From Pseudoalteromonas denitrificans DSM 6059 (lineage in GTDB: Bacteria > Pseudomonadota > Gammaproteobacteria > Enterobacterales > Alteromonadaceae), in NCBI RefSeq assembly GCF_900112265.1, contig NZ_FOLO01000004.1, forward strand, positions 147,298 through 211,297: a DNA stretch of 64,000 nt, written 5' to 3'. Both the position numbers and the translations under genes were made by a program. Below the pieces are notes generated by a model that was not told the origin of the DNA, searched no databases, and saw only the letters and a program-made list of their open reading frames with translations. Shown one piece after another: positions 10,181 through 18,824 of the stretch (positions within the stretch are counted from its first letter, which is position 1; every line of letters starts with the position of its first letter).

Positions 10181-10229
10181 ATTTATAAATTAGCTACTTT
10201 TTAAAATACAATAATAAGCAAAGGTACTC

Positions 10230-10284
10230 TTTGTGCGCCTTAAATGAAACCTTTATCATTCAAAAATGCGACTTAAGGCACAAA
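10230..10284. repeat. Imperfect inverted repeat between msrC and a membrane-protein gene
   Basis: TTTGTGCGCCTTAA (10230-10243) and TTAAGGCACAAA (10273-10284) are inverted copies that differ by a GC insertion. The spacer is 29 bases. The repeat lies upstream of msrC and downstream of the next minus-strand gene, so it may be a weak terminator for that gene or an operator. No U-tract of note is present on the minus strand. Confidence 0.4.
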
Positions 10285-10341
10285 AAACAAAACACTTGCT
10301 TATATAATAAACAAGCCCAGCTAACTTAGCTTCAATTATGG

Positions 10342-10767
10342 TCAATTTATTTGCTTACGAAGAGAAAATAAAAAAATCCCTCCTGCAGTTAAAGACATTA
10401 AGGTATTCACTAAAAAAATCATCCCCCCCATAGCACTAAAAGTGTAAGAAAATAATGCACCTGCGAGTAACGAAATTGTCAAAATAGTGCCATAATTTAT
10501 TTTGTTAAATTTATGCAACAATAAATACCCAGGCAGAACACCCAATCCCATAGATAACCCAACTATATGTGCATTCGAAATTGCAGTCATAATGATAGAA
10601 ACAAATAGCTTAGAATTGGCATTTTCTGATACTAAGGTATAATACAAACCAATTAAAACACCTATTAACAAAGGTGAAAGTAAAGAAAATAAAATACTGT
10701 TCGATACTGCTTTTTTATCTACAAATACTTTACATTTATTTTTTTTATTTAATACAATACTAGCCAT
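10342..10767 (-). CDS. Hypothetical inner-membrane protein, four predicted helices
   Basis: A 141-residue protein of unknown family. After a basic N-terminus (NKKNKCKVFVDKK) come about four hydrophobic segments: roughly 23-45, 55-80, 92-113 and 115-135. The last is rich in Gly, Ser and Met. The positive-inside pattern places the N-terminus in the cytoplasm. No catalytic motif is visible. It sits alone between msrC and a divergent GNAT gene. Confidence 0.6.
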   Translation of the reverse strand: MASIVLNKKNKCKVFVDKKAVSNSILFSLLSPLLIGVLIGLYYTLVSENANSKLFVSIIMTAISNAHIVGLSMGLGVLPGYLLLHKFNKINYGTILTISLLAGALFSYTFSAMGGMIFLVNTLMSLTAGGIFLFSLRKQIN

Positions 10768-10924
10768 AATTAAGTCCTAAATAGTTTTACTATATTTAGT
10801 GTTGATCAATATGTATTAATTATAAAATACGACAAAAGTCTATAAAAAATTGATTCACTATTTTCCTCCACCATTTCACTTTTATTAAAATATTAAAGTG
10901 AAATTTATAAGTTTTGGAACAAAA

Positions 10925-11371
10925 ATGCTAACAATAAGAAAAGCAACAACAGGTGATATTGATATTGTATATGATTTAATAATTGCAATTGCCAAACACC
11001 ATAATGAAGCACATCATGTTCTTACAAACAAGTCTGAATTATTAAATTCAGGTTTTACTGACGGAGCAAAATTTGGTGTATTACTTGCTAAAATAAATGG
11101 AGAAGTTGCAGGATATGCATCCTATACATGGAATTATTCTATTTGGTTAGGTTCATCATATATGAATATTGATGATGTGTTTGTTTGGGAGAGGTTTAGA
11201 AGTCAAAAAGTAGGTCAAGCTTTAATGCTAAAATGTAAAGATGAGTGTCAAAATCAAGGATATAGTAGAATAAAATGGGAAGTTGAGAAAGATAACCATA
11301 AAGCCATTAAATTTTATCAACGCCTAGGAGCACAAGTGAATATCAAAGGTGTATGTCGTTGGTCAGTTTAA
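10925..11371 (+). CDS. GNAT family N-acetyltransferase
   Basis: A 148-residue protein with the GNAT order: N-terminal LTIRKATTGDIDIVYDL, a central beta strand IDDVFVWERFRSQKVGQALM carrying the acetyl-CoA-binding R-x-x-x-x-G-x-A type loop, and the C-terminal WEVEKDNHKAIKFYQRLGA. It transfers an acetyl group from acetyl-CoA to an amine; the substrate cannot be told from sequence. The frame opens with a GTG at 10898, but the ATG at 10925, preceded by TTTTGGAA, is the better start and matches the usual GNAT N-terminus. It converges on the next gene, with a shared terminator between them. Confidence 0.85.
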   Translation: MLTIRKATTGDIDIVYDLIIAIAKHHNEAHHVLTNKSELLNSGFTDGAKFGVLLAKINGEVAGYASYTWNYSIWLGSSYMNIDDVFVWERFRSQKVGQALMLKCKDECQNQGYSRIKWEVEKDNHKAIKFYQRLGAQVNIKGVCRWSV

Positions 11372-11386
11372 GCTTAAAAATCAGAT

Positions 11387-11413
11387 AAAATGAGACCTGC
11401 TAGGTCTCATTTT
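11387..11413. terminator. Bidirectional terminator between convergent genes
   Basis: AAAATGAGACCT (11387-11398) pairs perfectly with AGGTCTCATTTT (11402-11413) around a 3-base loop. It includes the last codons and stop of the minus-strand ABM gene and serves both convergent genes. Confidence 0.85.
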
Positions 11414-11702
11414 CATAAACTGACTCAAAATGTTCAACAACTGGAAAAGGGTCATAAAAGTGATGCAATAGTTTACGCCATTGTTGATACTCCATAGACT
11501 CTCTAAAACCTACCGTATGATCCTCAAGTGTTACCCAGTTAACTAATAAAATATACTTATTTGGTTGCTCAATACATTTTTGTAACTGATGTGATACATA
11601 TCCTTGCATAGATATTATTATTTTTTGAGCTGATTCAAAAGTTAACTCAAACTCTTCTTCATGCCCTTTTTTTACATCAAGTACAGCCACTTCAAGGATC
11701 AT
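11400..11702 (-). CDS. Antibiotic biosynthesis monooxygenase (ABM) domain protein
   Basis: A 100-residue protein covering exactly one ABM ferredoxin-like domain: ILEVAVLDVKKGHEEEFE, the middle QGYVSHQLQKCIEQPNKYIL, and the VNWVTLEDHTVGFRES helix ending in HHFYDPFPVVEHF. Such proteins act as small cofactor-free oxygenases or handle reactive quinones and other electrophiles, usually as dimers in the cytosol. The specific substrate is unknown. The stop codon lies inside the convergent terminator hairpin. The gene is single and divergent from a secreted-protein gene. Confidence 0.8.
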   Translation of the reverse strand: MILEVAVLDVKKGHEEEFELTFESAQKIIISMQGYVSHQLQKCIEQPNKYILLVNWVTLEDHTVGFRESMEYQQWRKLLHHFYDPFPVVEHFESVYENET

Positions 11703-11831
11703 TAAACACCATTACCATTAAAATATATTTACAGCATAAAATACCTAAAATATACCGGATCACAAGATAAAACTTCAAATACAATAATCCACACTATAAT
11801 TAAAAGTACACATATAGACTTAAATTTATCT

Positions 11832-12584
11832 ATGATAAGAATACATTTTATCGTCTTATATTTTGCATTAATACACTTCAATTCTTCAGCACATGATTTA
11901 CTTGTGGCAAAATCATGCCCTGTTACTTTCAACCAGAGTCCGGTTGGCATTTTAGTCTTTTCATTTCCTTGGTTTCATAATAGCGGCAGTGATGCAGCCT
12001 ACATAGCAAAAGATAATGCAACTGGCATAGGTATTGAAATTCATTTTTTTTCTAATAACCAAGGTCAAATTAAAGGTAAAAATATTGCAAAATGCCAAAA
12101 ATATAGAATGGTACAAATACGTAAAACAAATGCTAAGTTATCAAAAAAACATAATGAAATTGAAATTGATGTACCAAACCAGTCAACTGAACCTTTTTAT
12201 GATAACCATTTACTTGAATTTGGTTATGGCACACATAAATCCCCGATTGACAGCCAAGATAAGCCTTGGAAAGCGCAAGTTATGCGCGCATCCACTGTTG
12301 CTATTTACGATACCCCTTTTGTGTCTGACAGTTATGGCCATGAAGGGAAAGATATTAAAGTAAAATTTTAAACTTGCATTGTATGTCAACGTTCAGAGCT
12401 GTTTGATAGTATTCTATCTTGTGGTACTTGGGGGTTTGAACGTGAATATATGGGCGGTATGACAGGATGGTCAGAACCCGAAGCTTTATCTAATCAATGT
12501 TTATCCCAGCCAAGTGAACAGTATCATAATACGTTGGATAACTCTGAACGTATTTCATATCAATACTGGTTTGACTGGAGGTAG
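11832..12584 (+). pseudogene. Secreted protein gene interrupted by an in-frame TAA
   Basis: The first part (11832-12371) encodes 179 residues with a signal peptide (hydrophobic to about residue 20, then AHDLLVAKSC). It has no recognised family. After the TAA at 12369-12371 the same frame stays open for 70 more codons, to the TAG at 12582-12584. The continuation reads as ordinary protein (TCIVCQRSELFDSI, then SCGTWGFEREYMGG, ending SYQYWFDWR) with a CxxC pair. A single substitution, for example AAA to TAA, would explain it. Whether the 179-residue form is functional cannot be told. A sequencing error, true decay and stop readthrough all remain possible. The downstream neighbour is convergent, 7 bases away. 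Confidence 0.6.
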
Positions 12585-12591
12585 ATATCTC

Positions 12592-13368
12592 TTAAGCAAT
12601 TCGCTCTTGATATAACTTATTTAGAGCAAGTTCAATCGATAAGGAATCATCTTGTTTCATATAATATATAACGGTTCTCATAACAAAATCTACATTTTGC
12701 TTATGCTCTTTTGAAAATGCTTTCCCTAATTGTTTTAATTTTTTATCAAACAAACTTTTATCCATTTTTGAATGATATGCTTCAATTGCAATATTAAAAC
12801 TATTTCCTTTTTCCAAATATAAGTCCTTCAATTTTGCCTTTGGCACACGGTATGTTTTGCTTGCAAAATCAAGCGCAGCTTTAAAATTTGAAAATTCATG
12901 TTCAAATACACTTATCATAACGACAGGAATGTGAGCAACTTTAAGTTTTTCACCATTGACTTCAAATTCGAAACCAATGAACTGGCTTCGCCTAGAGGAT
13001 TCCTCCCCAAGTTCTATACCTGCTTGAACACATTTTTGTAAATTGTAATCAAGTTCAAGTGCTTCTTTTGTATCCCACATTTCATATACATTAATCGCTT
13101 TACTATATTTTTTTGCAATTTTTCTTTTCGCAATATCAGCTCGCTCACCGATTAAAGGTGACTTTTCCTGTTTTAAAGCAATAAAACACTCTTTACACGA
13201 AGGAACTTGGTAAAAATCGGCTTCATCTCGTGTTTGTAAATAATAATCCGCATATTTTTGTGGTGGGGCAAAGTCAAATTCAGTTGCAATGCAACCACAA
13301 TAAAAACATGTATTAAAGTCTTTATTATGTACCGCAATCATCTTTTGATATAAATTGTTTTTATTCAT
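12592..13368 (-). CDS. Cys4 zinc-binding protein, degenerate HNH-like
   Basis: A protein of 258 residues from the ATG at 13368, which AGGATTGAATACC precedes; a TTG nine bases further upstream is the only alternative. Near the N-terminus it has CFYCGC followed by CKEC about 35 residues later, a two-knuckle Cys4 arrangement as in HNH nucleases. The HNH histidine is not seen: the expected DHxxP is DFAPP. The rest is helical, charged and unassigned. It starts 20 bases after the cysS stop on the same strand, so the two are probably co-transcribed. Nuclease activity is doubtful; a structural or RNA/DNA-binding role is as likely. Confidence 0.65.
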   Translation of the reverse strand: MNKNNLYQKMIAVHNKDFNTCFYCGCIATEFDFAPPQKYADYYLQTRDEADFYQVPSCKECFIALKQEKSPLIGERADIAKRKIAKKYSKAINVYEMWDTKEALELDYNLQKCVQAGIELGEESSRRSQFIGFEFEVNGEKLKVAHIPVVMISVFEHEFSNFKAALDFASKTYRVPKAKLKDLYLEKGNSFNIAIEAYHSKMDKSLFDKKLKQLGKAFSKEHKQNVDFVMRTVIYYMKQDDSLSIELALNKLYQERIA

Positions 13369-13388
13369 GGTATTCAATCCTAATTTAT

Positions 13389-14795
13389 TTATTGTTTTAT
13401 TAAAGAATACCCATTCTTTTCATCTTTAATTTCATAACCCAGCTTACTGATTTTTTCTCGCAACTTATCGGATTCTAGCCAATTTTTAGACTTTCTTGCT
13501 TCAACCCTAAGCTCTGCCAATGAGATTACTTCTTGAGGAGCCTCTTCTAATTTAGGTAAAACATCTAGAGATAAGCCTAAAATACGATCAAAATATTTTG
13601 CAGTAGCTTTTTTATCTTTATCAGATATATCACTTTGAAGGAGCGCCCATAAAACGGTTAATGCTTGCGGTAAGTTTAAATCATTATTTACTTTATTAAT
13701 GAACTCTATTTGGTATTGCTCAACAATATGGCCGCCATCAGGTAATTGACTAATCGTCTTTTTTAACCGTTTTAATGCAATACTTGCACTTTCAAGTGCA
13801 TCCCAGCTAAAACTTAATTGACTTCTATAATGACTTGTTAATGTTAAATATCTATATGCCAAAGGATCGATACCTTCATTAATAATGCTTTTGAGCAATA
13901 AAGACTTTCCTGATTTTGATATTTTTTCTTTATTTAATTGCAAAAAATAGCCGTGCATCCAATAATTTGCTGGTTTATCACCATTACGTGCCTGACATTG
14001 TGCAATCTCATTTGAATGATGCACCGGAATATGGTCTTCTCCCCCAACATGTATATCAAAGATTTTACCTAAATATTTTTCACTCATAGCTGAGCATTCT
14101 ATATGCCACCCTGGAAATCCTGTCCCCCAAGGACTTTCCCACTGCATCTGCCTTTTCTCTAATGTATTATCGGTTACATTACTAAACTTCCATAATGCAA
14201 AGTCTGTCACATTTTTTTTATCTGCTATCTCTACACGTGAACCAGCTTGAAGACCTTTAATATCTAATCTGGCTAATTGTCCATATTCAAAATTATTATC
14301 GGCAAGTTTTTGTGTATCAAAATATATTCCATCCGTTGTTTTATAAGTGAACCCATTTTTTTCAACATCAAGAATATAATCAATTTGCTCTTGAATATGG
14401 TCTGTAGCCCGACAGATAGTTGTTGGCCTAATGATGTTTAGCTTATCCGTATCAGATAAAAAAGCTTTTTCAAAATAAAGTGCAATATCCCACGCTGACT
14501 TATTTTGTTTTCTGGCACCTTTTTCCATTTTATCTTCACCAGTATCTCCATCTGAAACTAAGTGACCAACATCTGTTATATTCATTACATGATTAACAGC
14601 ATAATTATTCAGCTCTAATGCTCTACGCAATAAATCACTAAAAATATAAGTTCGTAAATTACCAATATGAGCATAATCATACACCGTTGGTCCACATGCA
14701 TATAAGCTTGCTTCGTTATTATTGATAGCATTAAACTCAACGACTTCACGTTTATAGGTATCGAAAACTCTTAACTTATTAATAATATTGCTCAT
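13389..14795 (-). CDS. cysS: Cysteine--tRNA ligase
   Basis: A class I synthetase of 468 residues that charges tRNA-Cys in the cytosol. The zinc ligand Cys34 is in [11 protein letters not shown], the HIGH signature is HIGN (43-46), and the second Cys (Cys234) is in GWHIECSAM. The zinc histidine and Glu are in the HHSNE segment, and the KMSKS loop is KISKS (291-295). The start is the ATG at 14795, preceded by AAGAGA. A longer frame to a TTG at 14873 runs through a terminator hairpin and is not favoured. The motif variants ([26 protein letters not shown] loop) differ from the E. coli type (CGITVYDLCHIGHGRT) and resemble other bacterial lineages, suggesting lateral origin or a second copy. Confidence 0.9.
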   Translation of the reverse strand: MSNIINKLRVFDTYKREVVEFNAINNNEASLYACGPTVYDYAHIGNLRTYIFSDLLRRALELNNYAVNHVMNITDVGHLVSDGDTGEDKMEKGARKQNKSAWDIALYFEKAFLSDTDKLNIIRPTTICRATDHIQEQIDYILDVEKNGFTYKTTDGIYFDTQKLADNNFEYGQLARLDIKGLQAGSRVEIADKKNVTDFALWKFSNVTDNTLEKRQMQWESPWGTGFPGWHIECSAMSEKYLGKIFDIHVGGEDHIPVHHSNEIAQCQARNGDKPANYWMHGYFLQLNKEKISKSGKSLLLKSIINEGIDPLAYRYLTLTSHYRSQLSFSWDALESASIALKRLKKTISQLPDGGHIVEQYQIEFINKVNNDLNLPQALTVLWALLQSDISDKDKKATAKYFDRILGLSLDVLPKLEEAPQEVISLAELRVEARKSKNWLESDKLREKISKLGYEIKDEKNGYSLIKQ

Positions 14796-14832
14796 TTTAT
14801 CTCTTAGCTTTAATAAATAGTTGATATTCAGA

Positions 14833-14867
14833 TATAAAAAAAGCCGTTGATGTGAGTCAACGGCCTT
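14833..14867 (-). terminator. Strong terminator 40 bases upstream of cysS
   Basis: On the minus strand GCCGTTGA, loop CTCACA and TCAACGGC form a stem (14843-14864) followed by TTTTTTT. It lies between the upstream protease gene and cysS, only about 40 bases before the cysS ATG. The hairpin also contains TTGACT with TATATC 18 bases later, a possible cysS promoter, so the site could be a terminator, an attenuator, or both. Confidence 0.8.
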
Positions 14868-14979
14868 ATTCAAATTAGATTGAAATTTAAATAAAAAATA
14901 ACCGCTGTAATATAAAACAGCAGCAAAGTTTATTATGTTTAATTTTTATAATATTTAATTTCATAAATTTGATACTAAC

Positions 14980-15020
14980 ATGATCCCCTAAAAAAAAAAT
15001 AGTTAAATTTAGGGAATCAT
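14980..15020 (-). terminator. Inverted repeat just after the metalloprotease gene
   Basis: ATGATcCCCTAAA (from 14980) and TTTAGGGaATCAT (to 15020) are inverted arms with one mismatch. An A-run in the loop reads as U10 on the minus strand. It starts 11 bases after the protease stop and is probably its transcript end. Because the U-run is inside the loop, it is not a standard terminator. Confidence 0.45.
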
Positions 15021-15030
15021 TTAAAAATAG

Positions 15031-16836
15031 TTATTTGACTATTATTTCTAATTTTACCCCAGTATAAGCAGCATAGCCCTTAAGACCTACATGCCAAGTA
15101 TCCGCATTAGTTATAGTTTCATTACAAGCTTCTGAGTTACCATTTTTCCATGGGCGGCAATCATACAATGATGCTGTAGGTTTACTACCTTTTCTCAGAT
15201 ACATATCAGCGTCTCCTGTACCACCAGAAAGCGTTACACTAATATTTTTAGCATCAACTGGTACATCAACAGAAAAAAACTGCCATACATCTTTTTCACC
15301 GGAAAGATCTGTTTTTGTTACTGTAATTGGTAGTGTACTCCCCCCTAAAGTATACGAACCTATCAAATTCATATTAGAGTAAGCAGCATAAGCCGAAACC
15401 ATTATTGAATATTCACCACTTTGCGTTAATGCACAGTGCTCAGTATTATCATTTTCTCTAGAACGACAATCATAAATACTTGAACTTGCTTTTTCTCCTA
15501 GCTTTACATATAGATCTGCATCTCCAGTTCCGCCAGAAGTTGAAACTGAGATATTTGATGCACCGGAAGGCACATTAAAGCTATAAAATTTTTCACTTCC
15601 TTTATCAGCTGAAACGACTATATTTTGGTTGTTTTCAAGTACAATCACTTCAGGTGGTGTAACAGGACCACTTCTAAAATTGGCCATAGCATTAGAAGTT
15701 AAATTTAAAACTCTTGCATTGTTGCTATCAGAGTTTGTTCCCATAACATCTCCAGCATATGATTTATCGGGGTTAGACCAATAATTAATACGAGTGCAAC
15801 CAGAAGTACAATTGTATGCCATCACTGTTCGCCAGCGTGATTGTGGGTCTTGATAACCATGGCCATAATCATAAGGAGTTGTTGTTGGATCATTTTCAGG
15901 ATTATGGCGTGCACCTTGTAAATGTCCAATTTCATGACCAAATGAATAGTAACCCGTCGCACAGTCGTAATCTACAATTACAAATGCAGATGATGCATTC
16001 GCACCAATCGCATCAGCTTGACCGCAATAACCATTGACATCATTTACTAGAACAACAACATCTGCGCCATATTGATCTCTTAATGTATGTACTTCGTCCA
16101 TATAACCGTCATTAGTAGCAGCTAAACGAGTCAAATCTGTACTTGAATTGCTTGCCTCTGTATAAGTCACTTGCGCTTTATGAACAACAGATACTTGTGC
16201 ATTTATTGCAGAATTAGCATAGCCTGTATTTGTTTCTACAACAGCTAAGTCAATCAAGCTATTTATATCAGCAACCTTTGATTTTGCGGCTGCTGTGTAC
16301 ACGACTAAAAGTTTAATATCTGCAGAAGCAACTGTGGCAATCGTATTTTGTACTGGATTTAATAAGCTATTCGCACTTAGCTCTTGTATTGAATTCTTTA
16401 CGGAGCCATTAAAACCTTCATGATGTTCTTTTGGTGCATTTATTTCATCAATCTCAGTGATACTGTGGTTATTATTTTCTATTGGTCTAATTTTAAATAA
16501 ACGATTCTCTAATTTAACCGTACCTGTTACACCAGACCCTGCTTGAATTAACGTTGCGCGTCCCCCTTTTTGAGTTTCCCCTAACCACACTATATTACCA
16601 CTATTACTAATAGATGCTGTTTGTTTACTAAACTCAACTTGTTTACCATCTATAGGGATAGATAAAGTTAACGTCTTTTGAGTAACTGAGAATTGTGTAC
16701 TTGATAAAACCACTTGGCTTTTTTGATGAATTTTTAATGCAATCGGTGAATTAAATGACTTTACTTCAAATAAAGCCTGCTGTGCATTAACATTTACGGT
16801 AGCAAACATTGCTAAACTTATTAAGGTTTTTTTCAT
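15031..16836 (-). CDS. Secreted zinc metalloprotease (metzincin) with two PPC domains
   Basis: A 601-residue extracellular protease. Residues 1-18 are a signal peptide ending NVNAQ-like, followed by a propeptide of about 150 residues. The catalytic domain has the metzincin zinc motif HEIGHLQGARH at 301-311 and the Met-turn Met339 in RTVMAYNC, matching M12B/M72-like (reprolysin, peptidyl-Asp) bacterial enzymes. Two C-terminal PPC (bacterial pre-peptidase C-terminal) domains follow, about 405-490 and 505-600. Each has a GGTGDADLYVK/GGTGDADMYLRKG strand and a YDCR motif. Such PPC domains are usually removed on secretion by a type II system. The gene is monocistronic, divergent from crp, and typical of marine protein-degrading bacteria. 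Confidence 0.88.
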   Translation of the reverse strand: MKKTLISLAMFATVNVNAQQALFEVKSFNSPIALKIHQKSQVVLSSTQFSVTQKTLTLSIPIDGKQVEFSKQTASISNSGNIVWLGETQKGGRATLIQAGSGVTGTVKLENRLFKIRPIENNNHSITEIDEINAPKEHHEGFNGSVKNSIQELSANSLLNPVQNTIATVASADIKLLVVYTAAAKSKVADINSLIDLAVVETNTGYANSAINAQVSVVHKAQVTYTEASNSSTDLTRLAATNDGYMDEVHTLRDQYGADVVVLVNDVNGYCGQADAIGANASSAFVIVDYDCATGYYSFGHEIGHLQGARHNPENDPTTTPYDYGHGYQDPQSRWRTVMAYNCTSGCTRINYWSNPDKSYAGDVMGTNSDSNNARVLNLTSNAMANFRSGPVTPPEVIVLENNQNIVVSADKGSEKFYSFNVPSGASNISVSTSGGTGDADLYVKLGEKASSSIYDCRSRENDNTEHCALTQSGEYSIMVSAYAAYSNMNLIGSYTLGGSTLPITVTKTDLSGEKDVWQFFSVDVPVDAKNISVTLSGGTGDADMYLRKGSKPTASLYDCRPWKNGNSEACNETITNADTWHVGLKGYAAYTGVKLEIIVK

Positions 16837-16994
16837 TATTATCTCTTATTATTTATTACCTGAAATAGGTTCTAAGAATAATAAACAAAAAAACAATGTT
16901 AGCAAATTGTTAATTGAAATTACATTTTACAAAGTAACAATTTTGTAAAGATTGTTTTACTTTAAGGAACTAAATTAGTTTTAAATGGATACAT

Positions 16995-17028
16995 AAAAGC
17001 CCTTCTTCTCCAAAGGGCTTTTAATTTT
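16995..17028. terminator. Orphan terminator hairpin in the crp upstream region
   Basis: AAAAGCCCTT (16995-17004) pairs with AAGGGCTTTT (17013-17022). On the plus strand it is followed by AATTTT, and on the minus strand by ATGT after four T. No annotated gene ends here, so it may end an unannotated transcript. Confidence 0.7.
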
Positions 17029-17132
17029 CAGATCGGGATGCTTTTATATCTATTTCTACAAATTGGTTACCTAATCTATTTTTTATTTTGATTCTCTATA
17101 TTCATACAATAGCTACCATTTTAAAATAAAAC

Positions 17133-17148
17133 TGTGAGCAAGCTCACA
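17133..17148. promoter_or_regulatory. CRP-binding site upstream of crp
   Basis: TGTGA-GCAAGC-TCACA matches the CRP consensus TGTGA-N6-TCACA at all ten conserved positions. It lies about 110 bases before the crp start codon, which points to autoregulation by cAMP-CRP as known in enterobacteria. Confidence 0.85.
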
Positions 17149-17258
17149 CAATTAGAAATAAATTATATTTTTTTCTAATCTTACAAAGTTGTAATTAGCT
17201 AAAGTCTCAGTGTCATACCATAATTATGCATAACAACAGGCAGTATTTAGGCTAATAA

Positions 17259-17891
17259 TTGACTACTGAACATTCAAAAATAGAATTTGAAAACTTAGGT
17301 AACTTTTTGACGTATTGTCATAAAAAAACTTATTCCGCAAAAAGCTCTATTGTCAATACAGGTGAAGCAAGTAAATCGTTATTTTATCTTATCGAAGGGT
17401 CTGCAAGTGTTATCATTGAAGATGAAGACGGGCATGAAATTATTGTTGCCTATTTAAATTCTGGCGAATTTTTTGGTGAAATGGGTTTATTTGATGAGCA
17501 TCCAATCCGCACAGCTTGGGTAAGAGCAAAAACACAATGTATCATTGCTGAGATCAGCTATAAAAAATTTGAATCTATTATACAAAAATTCCCTAAATTA
17601 ATGTTTACAATCACTTCTCAAATAGTAAAAAGACTCAGTAATACAACCGTTAAAGTTCGAGAACTTGCATTTATGGATGTCAGTGGGCGCATTGCAAGTA
17701 CGTTACTGCAACTATGTAAAGAACCAGACGCTTTAACACACCCTAAAGGTATGCAAATAAAAATTACGAGACAAGAAATCTCTCACTTAGTAGGCTGTAC
17801 ACGAGAAGTCGCAGGAAGAGTATTAAAAAACTTAGAGCAACAAGGATTAATATCTGCAAAAGGAAAAACGATTGTCGTTTTTGATATATAA
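17259..17891 (+). CDS. crp: cAMP receptor protein (CRP)
   Basis: A 210-residue protein, exactly the length of E. coli CRP. The cyclic-nucleotide-binding domain (about 15-125) has GEFFGEMGLFDEHPIRTAW, with the Gly-Glu and Arg-Thr/Ser phosphate contacts conserved. The C-terminal helix-turn-helix KITRQEISHLVGCTREVAGR (about 168-187) is nearly that of CRP, followed by the same ISAKGKTIVV ending. It is the global carbon-source regulator. The start is a TTG at 17259. Two in-frame TAA codons stand immediately upstream, so no earlier start is possible, and AGG lies 8 bases before. The perfect CRP box upstream indicates autoregulation. A shared terminator separates it from the convergent sucD. Confidence 0.95.
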   Translation: MTTEHSKIEFENLGNFLTYCHKKTYSAKSSIVNTGEASKSLFYLIEGSASVIIEDEDGHEIIVAYLNSGEFFGEMGLFDEHPIRTAWVRAKTQCIIAEISYKKFESIIQKFPKLMFTITSQIVKRLSNTTVKVRELAFMDVSGRIASTLLQLCKEPDALTHPKGMQIKITRQEISHLVGCTREVAGRVLKNLEQQGLISAKGKTIVVFDI

Positions 17892-17901
17892 ATTTAGACA
17901 T

Positions 17902-17926
17902 AAAAAAAGCCACCTAAGTGGCCTTT
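17902..17926. terminator. Bidirectional terminator between crp and sucD
   Basis: GCCAC (17909-17913) pairs with GTGGC (17918-17922) around CTAA. Seven A precede the stem and TTTT follows it. The hairpin serves crp on the plus strand and sucD on the minus strand. Confidence 0.85.
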
Positions 17927-17951
17927 TATTAGAATAAACTAACTTGCTAGA

Positions 17952-18824
17952 CTACCAGCCAGTTTTTTCTGTAAGTGCTTTACCGATCTCAGCTAGTGAG
18001 CGTACAGTTTTAACACCAGCAGCTTCAAGAGCAGCAAACTTCTCTTCTGCAGTACCTTTACCGCCAGCGATAATTGCACCAGCATGACCCATACGCTTAC
18101 CTTCTGGTGCAGTAACACCAGCAATGTAAGATACTACAGGTTTAGTAACATTATGCTTGATGTATTCAGCAGCTTCTTCTTCTGCAGTACCACCAATTTC
18201 ACCAATCATCACGATTGCTTCAGTTTGGTCATCTTTTTCGAACATTTCTAGAACGTCGATAAAGTTAGTACCTGGGATTGGATCACCACCAATACCAACA
18301 CAAGTAGATTGACCAAAACCAGCATCAGTCGTTTGTTTTACTGCTTCATAAGTTAAAGTACCAGAACGTGATACGATACCTACTTTACCAGGCTTATGGA
18401 TATGACCAGGCATGATACCAATCTTAGTCTCGCCAGGAGTGATAACACCTGGACAGTTAGGACCGATCATACGAACACCAGAAGTATCTAGTTTAACTTT
18501 AACGTCAACCATATCTAATGTAGGAATACCTTCAGTGATACAAACAATTAGCTCGATGCCAGCATCGATAGCTTCTAAGATTGCATCTTTACAGAAAGGA
18601 GCTGGTACATAGATTACAGATGCAGTTGCACCTGTTTCTTTTACAGCATCACGAACTGTGTTGAATACAGGTAAACCAAGGTGAGTTTGACCACCTTTAC
18701 CAGGAGAAACACCACCTACCATTTGTGTACCGTACTCAAGCGCTTGCTCTGAGTGGAAAGTACCTTGGCCGCCAGTGAAACCTTGACAGATTACTTTTGT
18801 ATCTTTATTAATTAATACAGACAT
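17952..18824 (-). CDS. sucD: Succinyl-CoA synthetase alpha subunit
   Basis: A 290-residue subunit that binds CoA and carries the phosphorylated histidine of succinyl-CoA synthetase (succinyl-CoA to succinate with substrate-level phosphorylation). Visible signatures are [20 protein letters not shown], the CoA-binding [19 protein letters not shown], and the active-site loop GHAGAI near residue 246, whose His is phosphorylated. Length equals E. coli SucD (289). Its ATG overlaps the sucC stop (TAATG), giving translational coupling of the two subunits. The terminator after it is shared with crp. Confidence 0.97.
   Translation of the reverse strand: MSVLINKDTKVICQGFTGGQGTFHSEQALEYGTQMVGGVSPGKGGQTHLGLPVFNTVRDAVKETGATASVIYVPAPFCKDAILEAIDAGIELIVCITEGIPTLDMVDVKVKLDTSGVRMIGPNCPGVITPGETKIGIMPGHIHKPGKVGIVSRSGTLTYEAVKQTTDAGFGQSTCVGIGGDPIPGTNFIDVLEMFEKDDQTEAIVMIGEIGGTAEEEAAEYIKHNVTKPVVSYIAGVTAPEGKRMGHAGAIIAGGKGTAEEKFAALEAAGVKTVRSLAEIGKALTEKTGW

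Larger units (their letters stand above)
16837..17258. other. Divergent control region between metalloprotease gene and crp
   Basis: This 422-base region lies between two divergent genes. It holds an intrinsic-terminator-like hairpin (16995-17022) and a perfect CRP box (17133-17148). No protein-coding frame of note is seen. A terminator inside a divergent promoter region implies an extra transcript ending there, either a small RNA or a divergent RNA starting near the CRP box. Confidence 0.6.

Noticed and set aside
12369..12371. Internal stop read as selenocysteine or pyrrolysine
   Set aside because: The codon is TAA, not TGA or TAG, so neither recoding applies; a nonsense change is simpler.
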